64,000 nt of DNA from Salipiger mangrovisoli (GTDB lineage Bacteria > Pseudomonadota > Alphaproteobacteria > Rhodobacterales > Rhodobacteraceae), in the NCBI RefSeq assembly GCF_015223355.1, contig NZ_JADFFK010000014.1, positions 101,844-165,843 on the forward strand, in the 5' to 3' direction. The notes under the pieces are model-generated. The model was given only the letters and a program-made list of their open reading frames with translations. It did not search any database and was not told the origin of the DNA. Below are positions 24,733 to 33,631 of the stretch, one piece after another; the first letter of the stretch is position 1, and each line of letters opens with the position of its first letter. A program made the position numbers and the translations under genes.

Positions 24733-24832
24733 ACAAACGAAGACGCCCGCACGCGGGCATTTCTGACTTTCCGAAGCCATACCGCCCGAAGCGGTGTGGC
24801 CTCCCTGCCCCTTTGCCAATCAAGGACCTGAC

Positions 24833-26161
24833 ATGACCATTACCTATCTCAAGCGCGGCAAGCCGGAGACCGAGCGCGCCGAGGACGACGCGAAGGTACG
24901 TGCCACCGTCGAGACCACCCTTGCCGCAATCGAGCTGCGCGGCGACGCCGCCGTCCGCGAACTCTCCGAGAAGTTCGACAAGTACTCGCCGGAGAGCTTC
25001 CGCCTCAGCCAGGAACAGATCGACGCATTGATCGCCGAGGTCTCCCCGTCCGATTTGGCCGACATCAAGTTCGCGCAGCAGCAGGTGCGCGCCTTCGCCC
25101 AGGCGCAGCGCGACTCCATGCTCGATATCGAGGTCGAGACCCTTCCCGGCGTTATCCTCGGTCACAAGAACATCCCCGTGCAGTCCGTGGGCTGCTACGT
25201 GCCCGCAGGCAAGTTCCCGATGGTGGCGTCGGCACATATGTCCGTCGCCACCGCATCCGTCGCCGGTGTGCCGCGCATAATCGCCTGTACCCCACCGTTC
25301 CAAGGCAAGCCCAACGCCGCCGTCATCGCCGCGATGCACCTTGGGGGTGCGCATGAGATCTACGTGATCGGCGGCATCCAGGCCATTGGCGCCATGGCCA
25401 TCGGTACCGAGACCATCGCGCCGGTCGACATGCTGGTCGGCCCGGGCAATGCTTTCGTCGCGGAGGCTAAGCGCCAGCTTTATGGCCGTGTCGGCATCGA
25501 CCTCTTCGCCGGTCCGACAGAGACCATGGTGATCGCGGACGAGACCGTGGACGCCGAGATGTGCGCCACCGATTTGCTGGGCCAAGCGGAACACGGCTAC
25601 AACTCGCCCGCCGTGCTGCTGACCACTACGAAGAAGCTCGCGGAGGAGACGCTCTCCGAAGTCGAGCGCATCCTGACGATCCTGCCGACCGCCGGGACGG
25701 CGAGGGTTTCTTGGGAGGATTACGGCGAGGTCATCGTCTGCGACACCTACGATGAGATGCTCGAGGTCGCCAATGACATCGCGTCCGAACACGTGCAGGT
25801 CATGACGGATCGCGACGACTGGTTTCTTGAGAACATGCACAGCTACGGAGCGCTCTTCCTCGGCCCGCGCACCAACGTGGCCAATGGCGACAAGGTGATC
25901 GGCACCAACCACACTCTGCCGACGAAGAAGGCGGGCCGCTATACCGGCGGGCTCTGGGTTGGCAAGTACCTGAAGACGCACAGCTATCAGAAGGTCATGA
26001 CCGACGAGGCGGCGGCGATGATTGGTGCCTACGGATCCCGGCTGTGCATGCTGGAGGGTTTTGTCGGTCACGCCGAGCAGTGCAACCTGCGCGTTCGGCG
26101 CTACGGCGGCGTGAACGTGCCTTACGGCACCGGCGCCATGCTGCCCACCGCGGCGGAGTGA
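24833..26161 (+). CDS. Histidinol-dehydrogenase-family enzyme, HpsN-like, copy 1
   Basis: A 442-residue zinc-dependent NAD dehydrogenase. HisD-type residues are kept: the zinc pair in LLGQAEHG (Gln and His), the catalytic Glu-His in [21 protein letters not shown] with its Asp, and the C-terminal His in [10 protein letters not shown]. Catabolic paralogues such as HpsN (sulfopropanediol dehydrogenase) oxidise a primary alcohol in two steps to an acid. Absence of other his genes and placement in an importer operon argue for a catabolic role on a polyol-like substrate, not histidine synthesis. No sulfonate genes are nearby, so HpsN activity itself is not claimed. A second copy lies at 42998-44287. 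Confidence 0.82.
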   Translation: MTITYLKRGKPETERAEDDAKVRATVETTLAAIELRGDAAVRELSEKFDKYSPESFRLSQEQIDALIAEVSPSDLADIKFAQQQVRAFAQAQRDSMLDIEVETLPGVILGHKNIPVQSVGCYVPAGKFPMVASAHMSVATASVAGVPRIIACTPPFQGKPNAAVIAAMHLGGAHEIYVIGGIQAIGAMAIGTETIAPVDMLVGPGNAFVAEAKRQLYGRVGIDLFAGPTETMVIADETVDAEMCATDLLGQAEHGYNSPAVLLTTTKKLAEETLSEVERILTILPTAGTARVSWEDYGEVIVCDTYDEMLEVANDIASEHVQVMTDRDDWFLENMHSYGALFLGPRTNVANGDKVIGTNHTLPTKKAGRYTGGLWVGKYLKTHSYQKVMTDEAAAMIGAYGSRLCMLEGFVGHAEQCNLRVRRYGGVNVPYGTGAMLPTAAE

Positions 26162-26170
26162 GACCAGAAT

Positions 26171-26203
26171 GCGCCCTGGCCGCGGCTGACGCCGCCAGGG
26201 CGC
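26171..26203 (+). terminator. Hairpin after the importer operon
   Basis: GCGCCCTGGC and GCCAGGGCGC form a perfect 10-bp stem with a 13-nt loop, 10 bp after the dehydrogenase stop codon. Only a short T-rich stretch (ATTTC) follows, so termination is likely but not certain. Confidence 0.55.
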
Positions 26204-26669
26204 GATTTCAAGACGGCGAAACCGCGAAGATCAGCCATGCGACCTATGTGAAAGACCGCTGCGCCGGTTTCGACGGCGAAATCCCATGCAATGCGCCCGC
26301 CGACCACTAACGACTTCCCGCCTTCCGCGGGCGCATCGCGGACGAGGGCCGCACGCCGCAATACGCGCGTCCGATATGCGTCCCAGAAGTGACCTCCAAG
26401 GGCCAGCGCGATTGGGGCAGGATATCGCCAACCTCAAAGTGGCGATGGTGGACCCGTGCCCCGAGCGCGCCATCATGAATGACGCCTCGCCCGGGTGATC
26501 TCGCTCTTCCTGCACAACGCCTTCTGTCCGAAGCGAGACGCCAAACTTGGTGCGCTGGCTGAAGGGGCGCGGATGGCCTCTGTCTGCCGCGGCGTCAGGG
26601 GTCACGCCTCTTCTTCGCCCTGCGAAGCAGGTCTACCCCTGCCCGTTCCCCTACGGCCAGGGGCACTTT
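26204..26669. other. Intergenic region between convergent operons
   Basis: About 470 bp without a convincing gene. Several open frames exist on both strands but none shows a recognisable domain or a good ribosome site. It separates the plus-strand importer operon from the end of the minus-strand aminotransferase operon. It may contain decayed coding DNA. Confidence 0.35.
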
Positions 26670-27983
26670 TCAGGCCACGGCCTCGATGGCGGCGCGCAGG
26701 GTGCTCATGAGCTGCGCCACCTGCTCCTCGGAGATGATCAGCGGCGGCGACATGACCATGATATCGCCCACCGCGCGGATCAGCGCCCCGTTGGCGAAAG
26801 CATGCAGGTGCGCGTCGAAACCACGCTCCCCCGGCTTTCCTTCGCGCGGCGCCAGCTCCACCGCACCGGTGAGACCGATGTTGCGGATGTCGACGACGTT
26901 CGGGCAGTCGCGGAGCGCGTGCAGCGCGTCTTCCCAGAGCGGTGCCATGGCGGCGGCGCGCGCGACGAGGCCTTCCTGATCCATGATGTCAAGCACCGCT
27001 TCTGCCGCGGCGACACCCGTAGGATGGCCGGAGTAGGTGTAGCCGTGGAACAGGTCGATGCCGTGAACGGCGTCGCCCCTGAAGGCCTGCCGGACCTTGT
27101 CGGAGACCAGCGTCGCCCCCATCGGAAAAAGCCCGCCGGTGATGCCCTTGGCCACGCACATGATGTCCGGCGTGACGCCGAACCATTGCGCGGCGAAATT
27201 CGTGCCGAGACGCCCGAAGCCAGTCACCACTTCGTCGAAGATCAGGAGGATGCCATGCGCGTCGCAGATTGCGCGAAGACGTTCCAGGTAGCCCTTCGGC
27301 GGCACAAGCACGCCAGTCGCACCCGCCACCGGCTCGACGATCACGGCCGCGATGGTCTCCGCGCCATGGAGAGCCACCAGCCGTTCGAGATCATCGGCCA
27401 GTTCCGCACCGTGCTCCGGCTGGCCCCTGCTGAAAGCATTCTGCACGAGGTGCGTGTGACAGATATGATCGGTCCCGGGCAGCAACGGGCCGTAGTTCCG
27501 CCGGTTGTTGACGATGCCTCCCACGGAAACCCCGCCGAACCCAACGCCATGGAACCCGCGCTCGCGGCCGATCAGCCGGGTGCGGCTGCCCTGGCCGGTC
27601 TTCTTGTGCCAGGCGATGGCCATTTTCAACGCGGTATCCACCGCCTCCGAGCCGGAACCGCTGAAGAAGACGTGATCGAGGCCCTCCGGCGCCATGTCAG
27701 CCAGCCGGTTCGCCAGACGGAAGGCCGCCGGGTGCCCGGTCTGGAAGGAGGAGGCATAGTCCAGCGTCATCATCTGCGCATGCACCGCGTCCGCCACCCT
27801 GCGGCGTCCATGACCGATGTTGCAGCACCACAGGCCGGCCGTGCCGTCGAGCAGCTCTCGCCCTTCGTCGGTGGTATAGAACATGCCCTTGGCGGAGGTG
27901 AACATGCGCGGCGCGGCCTTGAAGCGGTCGTTGGCGGTGAACGGCATCCAATAGGCGGTGAGATCGTCTAGGGCAGTCGTCAT
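26670..27983 (-). CDS. Class III PLP aminotransferase (omega-amino acid:pyruvate type)
   Basis: A 437-residue aminotransferase with the family hallmarks: YWMPFTANDRF near the N-terminus, FFSGSGSEAVDTALK (106-120), RERGFHG (140-146), EPVAGATGVLVPP (217-229), the cofactor-contacting IFDEVVTGFGR (248-258) and PLP Lys279 in CVAKGITGG. It moves the amino group of an omega-amino acid or amine to pyruvate or a similar acceptor, giving a semialdehyde. An aldehyde dehydrogenase is encoded in the same four-gene operon, which fits sequential oxidation. It is the last gene of that operon, 21 bp after the GMC oxidoreductase. The exact amine is unknown. Confidence 0.88.
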   Translation of the reverse strand: MTTALDDLTAYWMPFTANDRFKAAPRMFTSAKGMFYTTDEGRELLDGTAGLWCCNIGHGRRRVADAVHAQMMTLDYASSFQTGHPAAFRLANRLADMAPEGLDHVFFSGSGSEAVDTALKMAIAWHKKTGQGSRTRLIGRERGFHGVGFGGVSVGGIVNNRRNYGPLLPGTDHICHTHLVQNAFSRGQPEHGAELADDLERLVALHGAETIAAVIVEPVAGATGVLVPPKGYLERLRAICDAHGILLIFDEVVTGFGRLGTNFAAQWFGVTPDIMCVAKGITGGLFPMGATLVSDKVRQAFRGDAVHGIDLFHGYTYSGHPTGVAAAEAVLDIMDQEGLVARAAAMAPLWEDALHALRDCPNVVDIRNIGLTGAVELAPREGKPGERGFDAHLHAFANGALIRAVGDIMVMSPPLIISEEQVAQLMSTLRAAIEAVA

Positions 27984-28004
27984 GATTTGGTCTATCCCTG
28001 CGTG

Positions 28005-29630
28005 TTAACGGGCATCTTCGAGGATCATCTGCGCGCCCTTCTCGGCGATCATGAAGACCGCTGCCTGAGTATTGGCACTGACCATCTCGGGCATGATGGA
28101 GGCGTCGACCACGCGCAGGCCGGCAAGGCCGCGCAGCCGCAGACGCGGGTCGACCACGGCGGCGGAGTCGCTGCCCATACGGCACGTACCCGCCATGTGG
28201 TAAATCGACTGGCCGTTGGCGCGGACGAACGCATCCCAGTCAGCATCGCTCTCGCAGGCCGGCCCTGGAGTCTGCTCGCGGACCCGGAAGGCATCCATCG
28301 GCGCCTGTTCGAGGATGCGGCGCCCGATCTTCATGCCTTCGCGAATGGTGCGGACATCGTCTTGGGCGGCAAGGAAGTTCGGCCGGATCTCCGGTGCCTC
28401 CGCAGGATCGGCGCTGCGGATGTGGATGCTGCCGCGCGACTGCGGGCGCAGTCCGGTGACGCCAAGTGTCATGCCGGGATGGGCGTCGAGCTTGCGTGTT
28501 GCAGCATTGGCGTAAGAGGCATGCATGAAGAAGAACTGCACGTCCGGGCCGTCGAGCCCCTCGCGCGTCCGCACGAAGCCGTTGGCAAGGCCGGTGCCAT
28601 AGCTCAGCACTCCCTTGCCCGCCAGCCCGTAGCGCAGCACCTCGCGCACCAGCCGCCAGCCTCGCGTCAGCTCGTTCAGCGTAACCTTCTGCGAAACCTC
28701 CCAGTTCATCCGGGTGCAGTAGTGATCGAGGTAATTCTCGCCCACGCCGGGAAGCGCGTGCCTGGTCTCGATGCCTGCATCCCGGAGCACCCCAGGGTTG
28801 CCGATGCCGGAGAGTTCGAGGATCTGCGGCGAATGCACGGCACCCGCCGCCAGCACGATCTCGCACCGGGCATGCCAGAGGCGCGCGCCCGCTTTCGTGG
28901 CAGCGCGGACGCCGATCGCCCGTCCCTCCCTCGTCTCGATGCCGGTCACCCGAGCGCGGGGCACCACAGCGAGGTTCGACCGGCTGCGCACCGGGGAGAG
29001 GTAGGCCTTGGCCGCGCTCACCCGCCGGGAACTGCGCTGGTTGACCTGGTAGATGCCGACGCCGTCCTGCGTCTCGCCGTTGTAATCGTGGTTGAAGGGC
29101 ACATCCGCAGCGGCGGCGGCGTCGAAGAAGGCGCGGGCAATGGCCGGGGTTTCGTGCACCGGGGAAATGGGGAGCGGCCCGCCCCTGCCGCGCAGACCGT
29201 GAGGATCCGGCCCTTGCCAATCCTCGATCGCTCGGAACACCGGCAGGACGTCGTCAAAGGACCAGCCGGGGCAGCCCCGCTGCGCCCAGAGGTCATAGTC
29301 CTGCCGTTGGCCGCGCACGTAGATCATGCCATTGATGAGACTAGAGCCACCGAGACCTTTGCCCCGCGGCATGGCGATCACGCGGTTGCCGGTGGCGGGT
29401 TCGGCCACACTCCTGAGCGACCAGTTGTAGCGCGGGTTGGTCAGCAGCTTGTAGAAGCCTGCAGGGATGGTGACCCAGGGGCTGCGCGCCTCACCGCCCG
29501 CTTCGATCAACAGGACGCGGGTCCGTGGGTTGGCCGAGAGCCGGTTGGCCAGCACGCAGCCAGCCGTGCCGCCTCCGACGATGATGTAGTCGAACCTGTC
29601 ACCGTCCTGCGGAATCTTGGTGCTGGTCAT
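28005..29630 (-). CDS. GMC-family FAD alcohol dehydrogenase (choline dehydrogenase-like)
   Basis: A 541-residue glucose-methanol-choline oxidoreductase. The FAD-binding GGGTAGCVLANRLS is near the N-terminus, followed by the GMC signature PRGKGLGGSSLINGMIYVRG and the active-site region YHMAGTCRMG near the C-terminus, which ends with ANTQAAVFMIAEKGA. Members oxidise alcohols to aldehydes with FAD. The ATG at 29630 was chosen for its strong ribosome site (GGAGGAGACC); an upstream ATG would add nine residues. It is third in the operon with an aldehyde dehydrogenase that could take the product further. Confidence 0.88.
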   Translation of the reverse strand: MTSTKIPQDGDRFDYIIVGGGTAGCVLANRLSANPRTRVLLIEAGGEARSPWVTIPAGFYKLLTNPRYNWSLRSVAEPATGNRVIAMPRGKGLGGSSLINGMIYVRGQRQDYDLWAQRGCPGWSFDDVLPVFRAIEDWQGPDPHGLRGRGGPLPISPVHETPAIARAFFDAAAAADVPFNHDYNGETQDGVGIYQVNQRSSRRVSAAKAYLSPVRSRSNLAVVPRARVTGIETREGRAIGVRAATKAGARLWHARCEIVLAAGAVHSPQILELSGIGNPGVLRDAGIETRHALPGVGENYLDHYCTRMNWEVSQKVTLNELTRGWRLVREVLRYGLAGKGVLSYGTGLANGFVRTREGLDGPDVQFFFMHASYANAATRKLDAHPGMTLGVTGLRPQSRGSIHIRSADPAEAPEIRPNFLAAQDDVRTIREGMKIGRRILEQAPMDAFRVREQTPGPACESDADWDAFVRANGQSIYHMAGTCRMGSDSAAVVDPRLRLRGLAGLRVVDASIMPEMVSANTQAAVFMIAEKGAQMILEDAR

Positions 29631-29649
29631 GGTCTCCTCCCGATCCCCG

Positions 29650-30456
29650 TCAAACACCCGGTGCGCCCATGTGCCGTGCCATCAGCACGGCCTGCGCTTC
29701 CAGCATCGGCAAACCGGGATGCACGCGCGCCCCCGCCTGCCGGGCCGCGGCCATCAGGGCAGTTTCCGCCGGATCCATGATGATCTCGGCTATCGTCATC
29801 TCCGGGCGCAGGCGCTCTACAGGCAGCGGCAACGGATCGCCTGCGTGCATACCGAGCGCCGTGGCATTGATCAGCACCTCGCCCTCCGCCACGTCCGGCG
29901 TCCCGGTACGGATGTCCAGCGTTGGAAATCGCGCCCTCACGCGGCGGGCCAGGTCTTCGGCATTGGTCGCCGATCGGTTGAAGATGCTGAGCCGCGCAGG
30001 ACCCTGCGCGGCCACGGCGAAGGCAATGGCCTTCGCGGCTCCCCCAGCGCCGAGCAGGCAGACCTCCTTCTCCTTCAGCACATGACCCGCGCCAAGAAAC
30101 CCTTCGACGAAGCCGATTCCGTCGAGCATCGCCCCGACGAGCTGCCCATCCGTTTCACGCCGGATGCAGTTCACCGCGCCAATCAGCTCGGCATCCGGCG
30201 TCAACCGATCGCAGAGCGTGACCGCAGCGGTCTTGTGCGGCACCGTCACGACGAAGCCCTTGAGATTTTCTATGGCGCGCAGCCCATCCATGGCCTGCGC
30301 CAGTCTGCCGGGAGGCACATGCAGCGGCACGAGCACCCCGTCGATACGGCGCTCGACAAAGGTCCTGTTGACGACCTGCGGCGTCTTCACGTGGTGGATG
30401 GGGTCGGCAATGATGACATAGAGGCCAGTCCGCCCAGTAATCGCTGTTGTGTGCAT
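29650..30456 (-). CDS. Shikimate-dehydrogenase-like (AroE paralogue), altered substrate site
   Basis: A 268-residue protein of the AroE family. The catalytic Lys75 in VTVPHK, Asn96 in GAVNCI, Asp112 in LDGIGF and the NADP-binding LLGAGGAAKAIA (134-145) are present. The N-terminal Ser-x-Ser motif that binds the shikimate carboxylate is replaced by HVKT (22-25), and the NTDG motif reads MLDG. This points to a different hydroxy or keto acid, as in quinate or other catabolic AroE paralogues. It lies 9 bp after the aldehyde dehydrogenase gene and 19 bp before the GMC gene. Confidence 0.82.
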   Translation of the reverse strand: MHTTAITGRTGLYVIIADPIHHVKTPQVVNRTFVERRIDGVLVPLHVPPGRLAQAMDGLRAIENLKGFVVTVPHKTAAVTLCDRLTPDAELIGAVNCIRRETDGQLVGAMLDGIGFVEGFLGAGHVLKEKEVCLLGAGGAAKAIAFAVAAQGPARLSIFNRSATNAEDLARRVRARFPTLDIRTGTPDVAEGEVLINATALGMHAGDPLPLPVERLRPEMTIAEIIMDPAETALMAAARQAGARVHPGLPMLEAQAVLMARHMGAPGV

Positions 30457-30465
30457 GTGGTCCCC

Positions 30466-31905
30466 TCAGGCGAGCGTGTAGCTGGTTTTCACGGCAGTGT
30501 AGAACTCGCGCGCATAGGTGCCCTGCTCACGGGAGCCGTAGCTCGATCCTTTCCGCCCGCCGAAAGGCGCGTGGTAGTCGACGCCAGCGGTTGGCAGGTT
30601 CACCATGACCATGCCCGCGGCGGACATCCGGCGGAACGCCTCGGCGTATTTCAGGCTGGTGGTGCAGATTCCCGAGGAGAGACCGAACTCTGTGTCATTG
30701 GCCACCGCGACCGCGTCTTCGAACCCGTCCACCGCGATGACGCAGGCCACCGGGCCAAAGATCTCCTCACGGGCGATTGCCATATCGTTCGTGGCCTCGG
30801 TGAACAGCGCGGGGCGCAGGAAAAAGCCCTCGGTGTCACGGCTCACGGTCTCACCACCCGCCACGAGCTTCGCGCCTTCGTCAGTGCCGCGCGCGATGTA
30901 AGACAGGTCGATCTCCAGCTGGTTGCGGTCCACCACCGGGCCGATCTGGGTCGCCCTGTCCAGTGCGTGGCCGACCGTCAACGCAGTCATGCGCTCGGTG
31001 AGTCGGGTGACGAAAGCATCGTAGATGCCCTTCTGCACGAGCAGCCGCGAGGAGGCGGTACAGCGCTGGCCTGTCGAATAGAAGGCACCGCTGAGTGCCG
31101 CCTCCACCGCGATGTCGGGATCGGCATCGTCGAGCACCACCAGCGGATTCTTTCCGCCCATTTCCAGCTGCACCTTCTTCAACGGAAAATTGGCCACGCA
31201 GTTCTGCGCGATCCGTCGTCCGGTGGCCACCGAGCCGGTGAAGGAGATCGCTGACACCTTCGGGTGCGCTGCAAGCGCCTCGCCGACAACCGAACCCTTG
31301 CCCAGAACGAGGTTCAGCACGCCGTTGGGGAGACCCGCCTCGTGCAGGATTTTCACCAGCAGCCAGGCCGAATGCGGCGCACTCTCTGCTGGTTTCAACA
31401 CCACGCAATTGCCCCAGGCGAGTGCGGGAGCGATCTTCCATGCCGGAATGGCGATCGGGAAATTCCAGGGTGTTATGAGGCCGACGACTCCAAGCGGCTC
31501 GCGCGTGACCGTGACGCCGACACCGGGCCGGGTCGAGGGCAAGTGCTCGCCGCCCGCGCGCAGGCATTCGCCGGCGAAGAAGCCCAACACATGACCCGCG
31601 CGCGTCGCCTCGCCGATGCCTTCGGCAAGTGTCTTGCCTTCCTCGCGCGAGAGCGCGTGGCCCAATTCGCTGGCGCGCTCCAGCACAAGCTGCGAGGCGC
31701 GGGCAAGGATATCGTGTCGCTGCTGAGGCGTGGTGGCGCTCCAGGCCGGGAAGGCAAGGGCGGCTGCCTCGATGGCCGCATCGGTGGTCGCACGATCCGC
31801 TCGGGCAAACTCGCCGATGACATCCGAGAGGTCGGAGGGACTGACGTTACAGAGCCGATCGGCGGAGGCAATGTCCTGTCCGTCAAGAATGCTGTCGAAG
31901 ATCAT
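30466..31905 (-). CDS. Aldehyde dehydrogenase, alpha-ketoglutaric semialdehyde dehydrogenase-like
   Basis: A 479-residue NAD(P)-dependent aldehyde dehydrogenase. The cofactor and catalytic blocks are TPWNFPIAIPAWKIAPAL, LEMGGKNPLVVLDD (catalytic Glu) and STGQRCTASSRLLV (catalytic Cys). The Cys block and the C-terminal FGGRKGSSYGSREQG resemble enzymes that oxidise 2,5-dioxopentanoate to 2-oxoglutarate in sugar acid and hydroxyproline catabolism. That substrate is an inference. First gene of a four-gene minus-strand operon; a perfect GntR-type palindrome lies 40-51 bp upstream of its start. Confidence 0.87.
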   Translation of the reverse strand: MIFDSILDGQDIASADRLCNVSPSDLSDVIGEFARADRATTDAAIEAAALAFPAWSATTPQQRHDILARASQLVLERASELGHALSREEGKTLAEGIGEATRAGHVLGFFAGECLRAGGEHLPSTRPGVGVTVTREPLGVVGLITPWNFPIAIPAWKIAPALAWGNCVVLKPAESAPHSAWLLVKILHEAGLPNGVLNLVLGKGSVVGEALAAHPKVSAISFTGSVATGRRIAQNCVANFPLKKVQLEMGGKNPLVVLDDADPDIAVEAALSGAFYSTGQRCTASSRLLVQKGIYDAFVTRLTERMTALTVGHALDRATQIGPVVDRNQLEIDLSYIARGTDEGAKLVAGGETVSRDTEGFFLRPALFTEATNDMAIAREEIFGPVACVIAVDGFEDAVAVANDTEFGLSSGICTTSLKYAEAFRRMSAAGMVMVNLPTAGVDYHAPFGGRKGSSYGSREQGTYAREFYTAVKTSYTLA

Positions 31906-31944
31906 GGGCGACTCCTTGGCTGGCCGCCAATCTTTATATGTTAT

Positions 31945-31956
31945 TTGTTATAACAA
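31945..31956. promoter_or_regulatory. Candidate GntR/FCD operator before the aldehyde dehydrogenase operon
   Basis: TTGTTATAACAA is a perfect 12-bp palindrome in an otherwise GC-rich setting, with the TTGT-n4-ACAA pattern typical of FCD-type GntR operators. It lies between the operon start and the end of the GntR gene, so that protein is the likely ligand. Confidence 0.6.
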
Positions 31957-31972
31957 GCAAGCCAGAAAAATG

Positions 31973-32662
31973 TCACGACGGACGGGTCGCGAAACGGTCC
32001 AGTCCCGCGCCCATTCTGAGGATGTCTGCCTGCAGGTGCGCCCTTGCGCGTTCTGCGTCCCCGTGACGGATGGCCTGGATGATCGACAGATGCGGATGTT
32101 CGCCGTCATGCGGAGGCAAACCGTCATCATAAAGATGCGACAGGATCGGCCCGCAGCGCACCCAGAGTCCTTCGATGATGTCATAGGTGATTGGAAGTTC
32201 CGCGAGCCGACACAGAGACAGGTGGAACGCAGTGTTGAGGTTGACGGCTTCCGCGAAATTGTCCGCCGCCAGAGCGGCGGGGATGCCGTCGTGGATCTCC
32301 TTCAGTTCCGTCGCGCCGCGCACTCCGGCCCGGACCGCCGCGCGCGCGGCACAATCGCCCTCAAGCATCAGACGGATGCCGCGGATTTCGTGCAACTCGT
32401 CGAGCGTCAGCTCGGGGACGACGGCGGTGCCACGCGCATCGAGATGCAGCGCCTTTTCCTGCACGAGCCGGATGAGGGCTTCGCGCATGGGTGTCGCGCT
32501 GATCCCGAACTCCTCGGCCAGCTGCCGCAGGCGCAGCTTCGTACCAGGCAACAATCGGGCATGCATGAGCGCGGTGCGGATCGACTGGTAGGCCGTCTCG
32601 CTCAGGTTTTCACGCGAGATTTTGCGAGTCCATGTCCCGGTCGTTGCGCCCTGCTCTGTCAT
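31973..32662 (-). CDS. GntR-family regulator (FCD subfamily)
   Basis: A 229-residue transcription factor with an N-terminal winged helix (about 20-80, AYQSIRTALMHARLLPG, LAEEFGISATPMREALIRL) and a C-terminal FCD ligand-binding domain rich in helices (LDELHEIRGIRLMLEG onward). The ATG at 32662 was chosen for its ribosome site (GGAGGCAGG) and because earlier starts add a non-conserved leader. It is encoded directly upstream of the aldehyde dehydrogenase operon in the same direction; the 67-bp gap holds a perfect palindrome. It probably controls that operon in response to a pathway acid. Confidence 0.88.
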   Translation of the reverse strand: MTEQGATTGTWTRKISRENLSETAYQSIRTALMHARLLPGTKLRLRQLAEEFGISATPMREALIRLVQEKALHLDARGTAVVPELTLDELHEIRGIRLMLEGDCAARAAVRAGVRGATELKEIHDGIPAALAADNFAEAVNLNTAFHLSLCRLAELPITYDIIEGLWVRCGPILSHLYDDGLPPHDGEHPHLSIIQAIRHGDAERARAHLQADILRMGAGLDRFATRPS

Positions 32663-33458
32663 GATCCTGCCTCCGATGCGCGGTGGCTTACAGGTACCCG
32701 TCCTGCGCCCTCCCCTCAAGGCAGCAGTGAGAGTGCGCTGCGAAAGGTCTCCATGGCGGGGACGCGGAGGTGGCGTGCGATCTCGAGAAGATCGCGTCAC
32801 GCGATGAGCGCGATGCCCTGCCCCGCGCCAAGGAGGCAGAGGTTCGCAATGGTGGAGCAGCCCATCACAGGGTTCGACTTGCATGGTGACGGAAGCGTCG
32901 GACATTCCGCCCGCTTTCTGTCACTCGCCCCGCTGCTGCACCTGATTTGGCCCCCAGCGCCGACCGTCGCCAGACGGATGTTCGGGCTGGGCGACCTGCT
33001 GTTCCAGACCGCCAGCTCGCGGCCGGTGACGGGGCCGTTTCCGGACGATATGTGCGGGTTGAAATCGCTCCGCCACGCACCGCAGCCACTTGAAATGCAC
33101 CCCCGGTACGCTGGCGATGGATCTCGATGCCCGCGCAGGCCTTGCCCAAATGAGCGAGGCTCCGCTCCACGGGTGGCGCGGGGGCCGGAAGCGCGGTGCG
33201 ACTGGGGGCAGTCGTCGCGGCCCCCGGACTGACTGCGGCACGCTGGGTCATCAGGCGTTGCGGTCTGGCGCGCATGTTCGGGCGCAAGGCGCGGCATCAG
33301 GAAGCCTCGTTGACGCTGTTCGAGACGCCATGACGACAGGCGTTCGCAGGCGCAGGCTACATTGCGCACACGGGATGTTCCCGCCGGTGTCAGTTCCGGC
33401 GCACCGCGCAGGTGCCCACCATCATCCGCTGGAAGGAGTCACGGATCGGCCTGCTACT
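32663..33458. other. Intergenic region, possibly with decayed coding sequence
   Basis: Nearly 800 bp with no recognisable gene. Short protein-like stretches occur in shifted frames, for example on the plus strand near 33190-33330, ending RKARHQEASLTLFETP. These might be the wreck of a gene but cannot be assigned. The left end should hold the GntR promoter. Confidence 0.35.
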
Positions 33459-33474
33459 TTGGATACGCATGCAA
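33459..33474. promoter_or_regulatory. LacI-type operator copy 3, upstream of the SDR operon
   Basis: TTGGATACGCATGCAA differs from TTGCATACGCATGCAA at one position and keeps the central CG. It lies about 160 bp before the SDR start and 72 bp from copy 4. Two sites this close suggest cooperative binding. Confidence 0.65.
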
Positions 33475-33545
33475 CCCGTCATGATTCACATAGGGCCGTT
33501 GCGAAATATCTCTTTTCATCCCTGTGAAATTGCGTCAGATTGATT

Positions 33546-33561
33546 TTGCAATCGCATGCAA
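33546..33561. promoter_or_regulatory. LacI-type operator copy 4, upstream of the SDR operon
   Basis: TTGCAATCGCATGCAA keeps both outer half-sites and the central CG. It lies about 70-85 bp before the SDR start, where a repressor would block transcription. The operon it controls encodes a LacI-family protein, so autoregulation is likely. Confidence 0.65.
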
Positions 33562-33631
33562 CTTTTCTGCGGATCACATGCTCCGCGAGGAAAGCGCTCC
33601 GCAACGACCACGACGCGAGGCAAAGATTCAA

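Noticed and set aside
24833..26161. Calling this HisD for histidine biosynthesis
   Set aside because: No other his genes, operon with importer and SnoaL protein, and two divergent copies in the window favour a catabolic HpsN-like enzyme.
32797..33369. Long open frames on both strands between GntR and SDR genes
   Set aside because: Low-complexity Arg/Pro/Ser-rich translations with no domain; typical of shadow frames in GC-rich DNA, though a decayed gene cannot be excluded.
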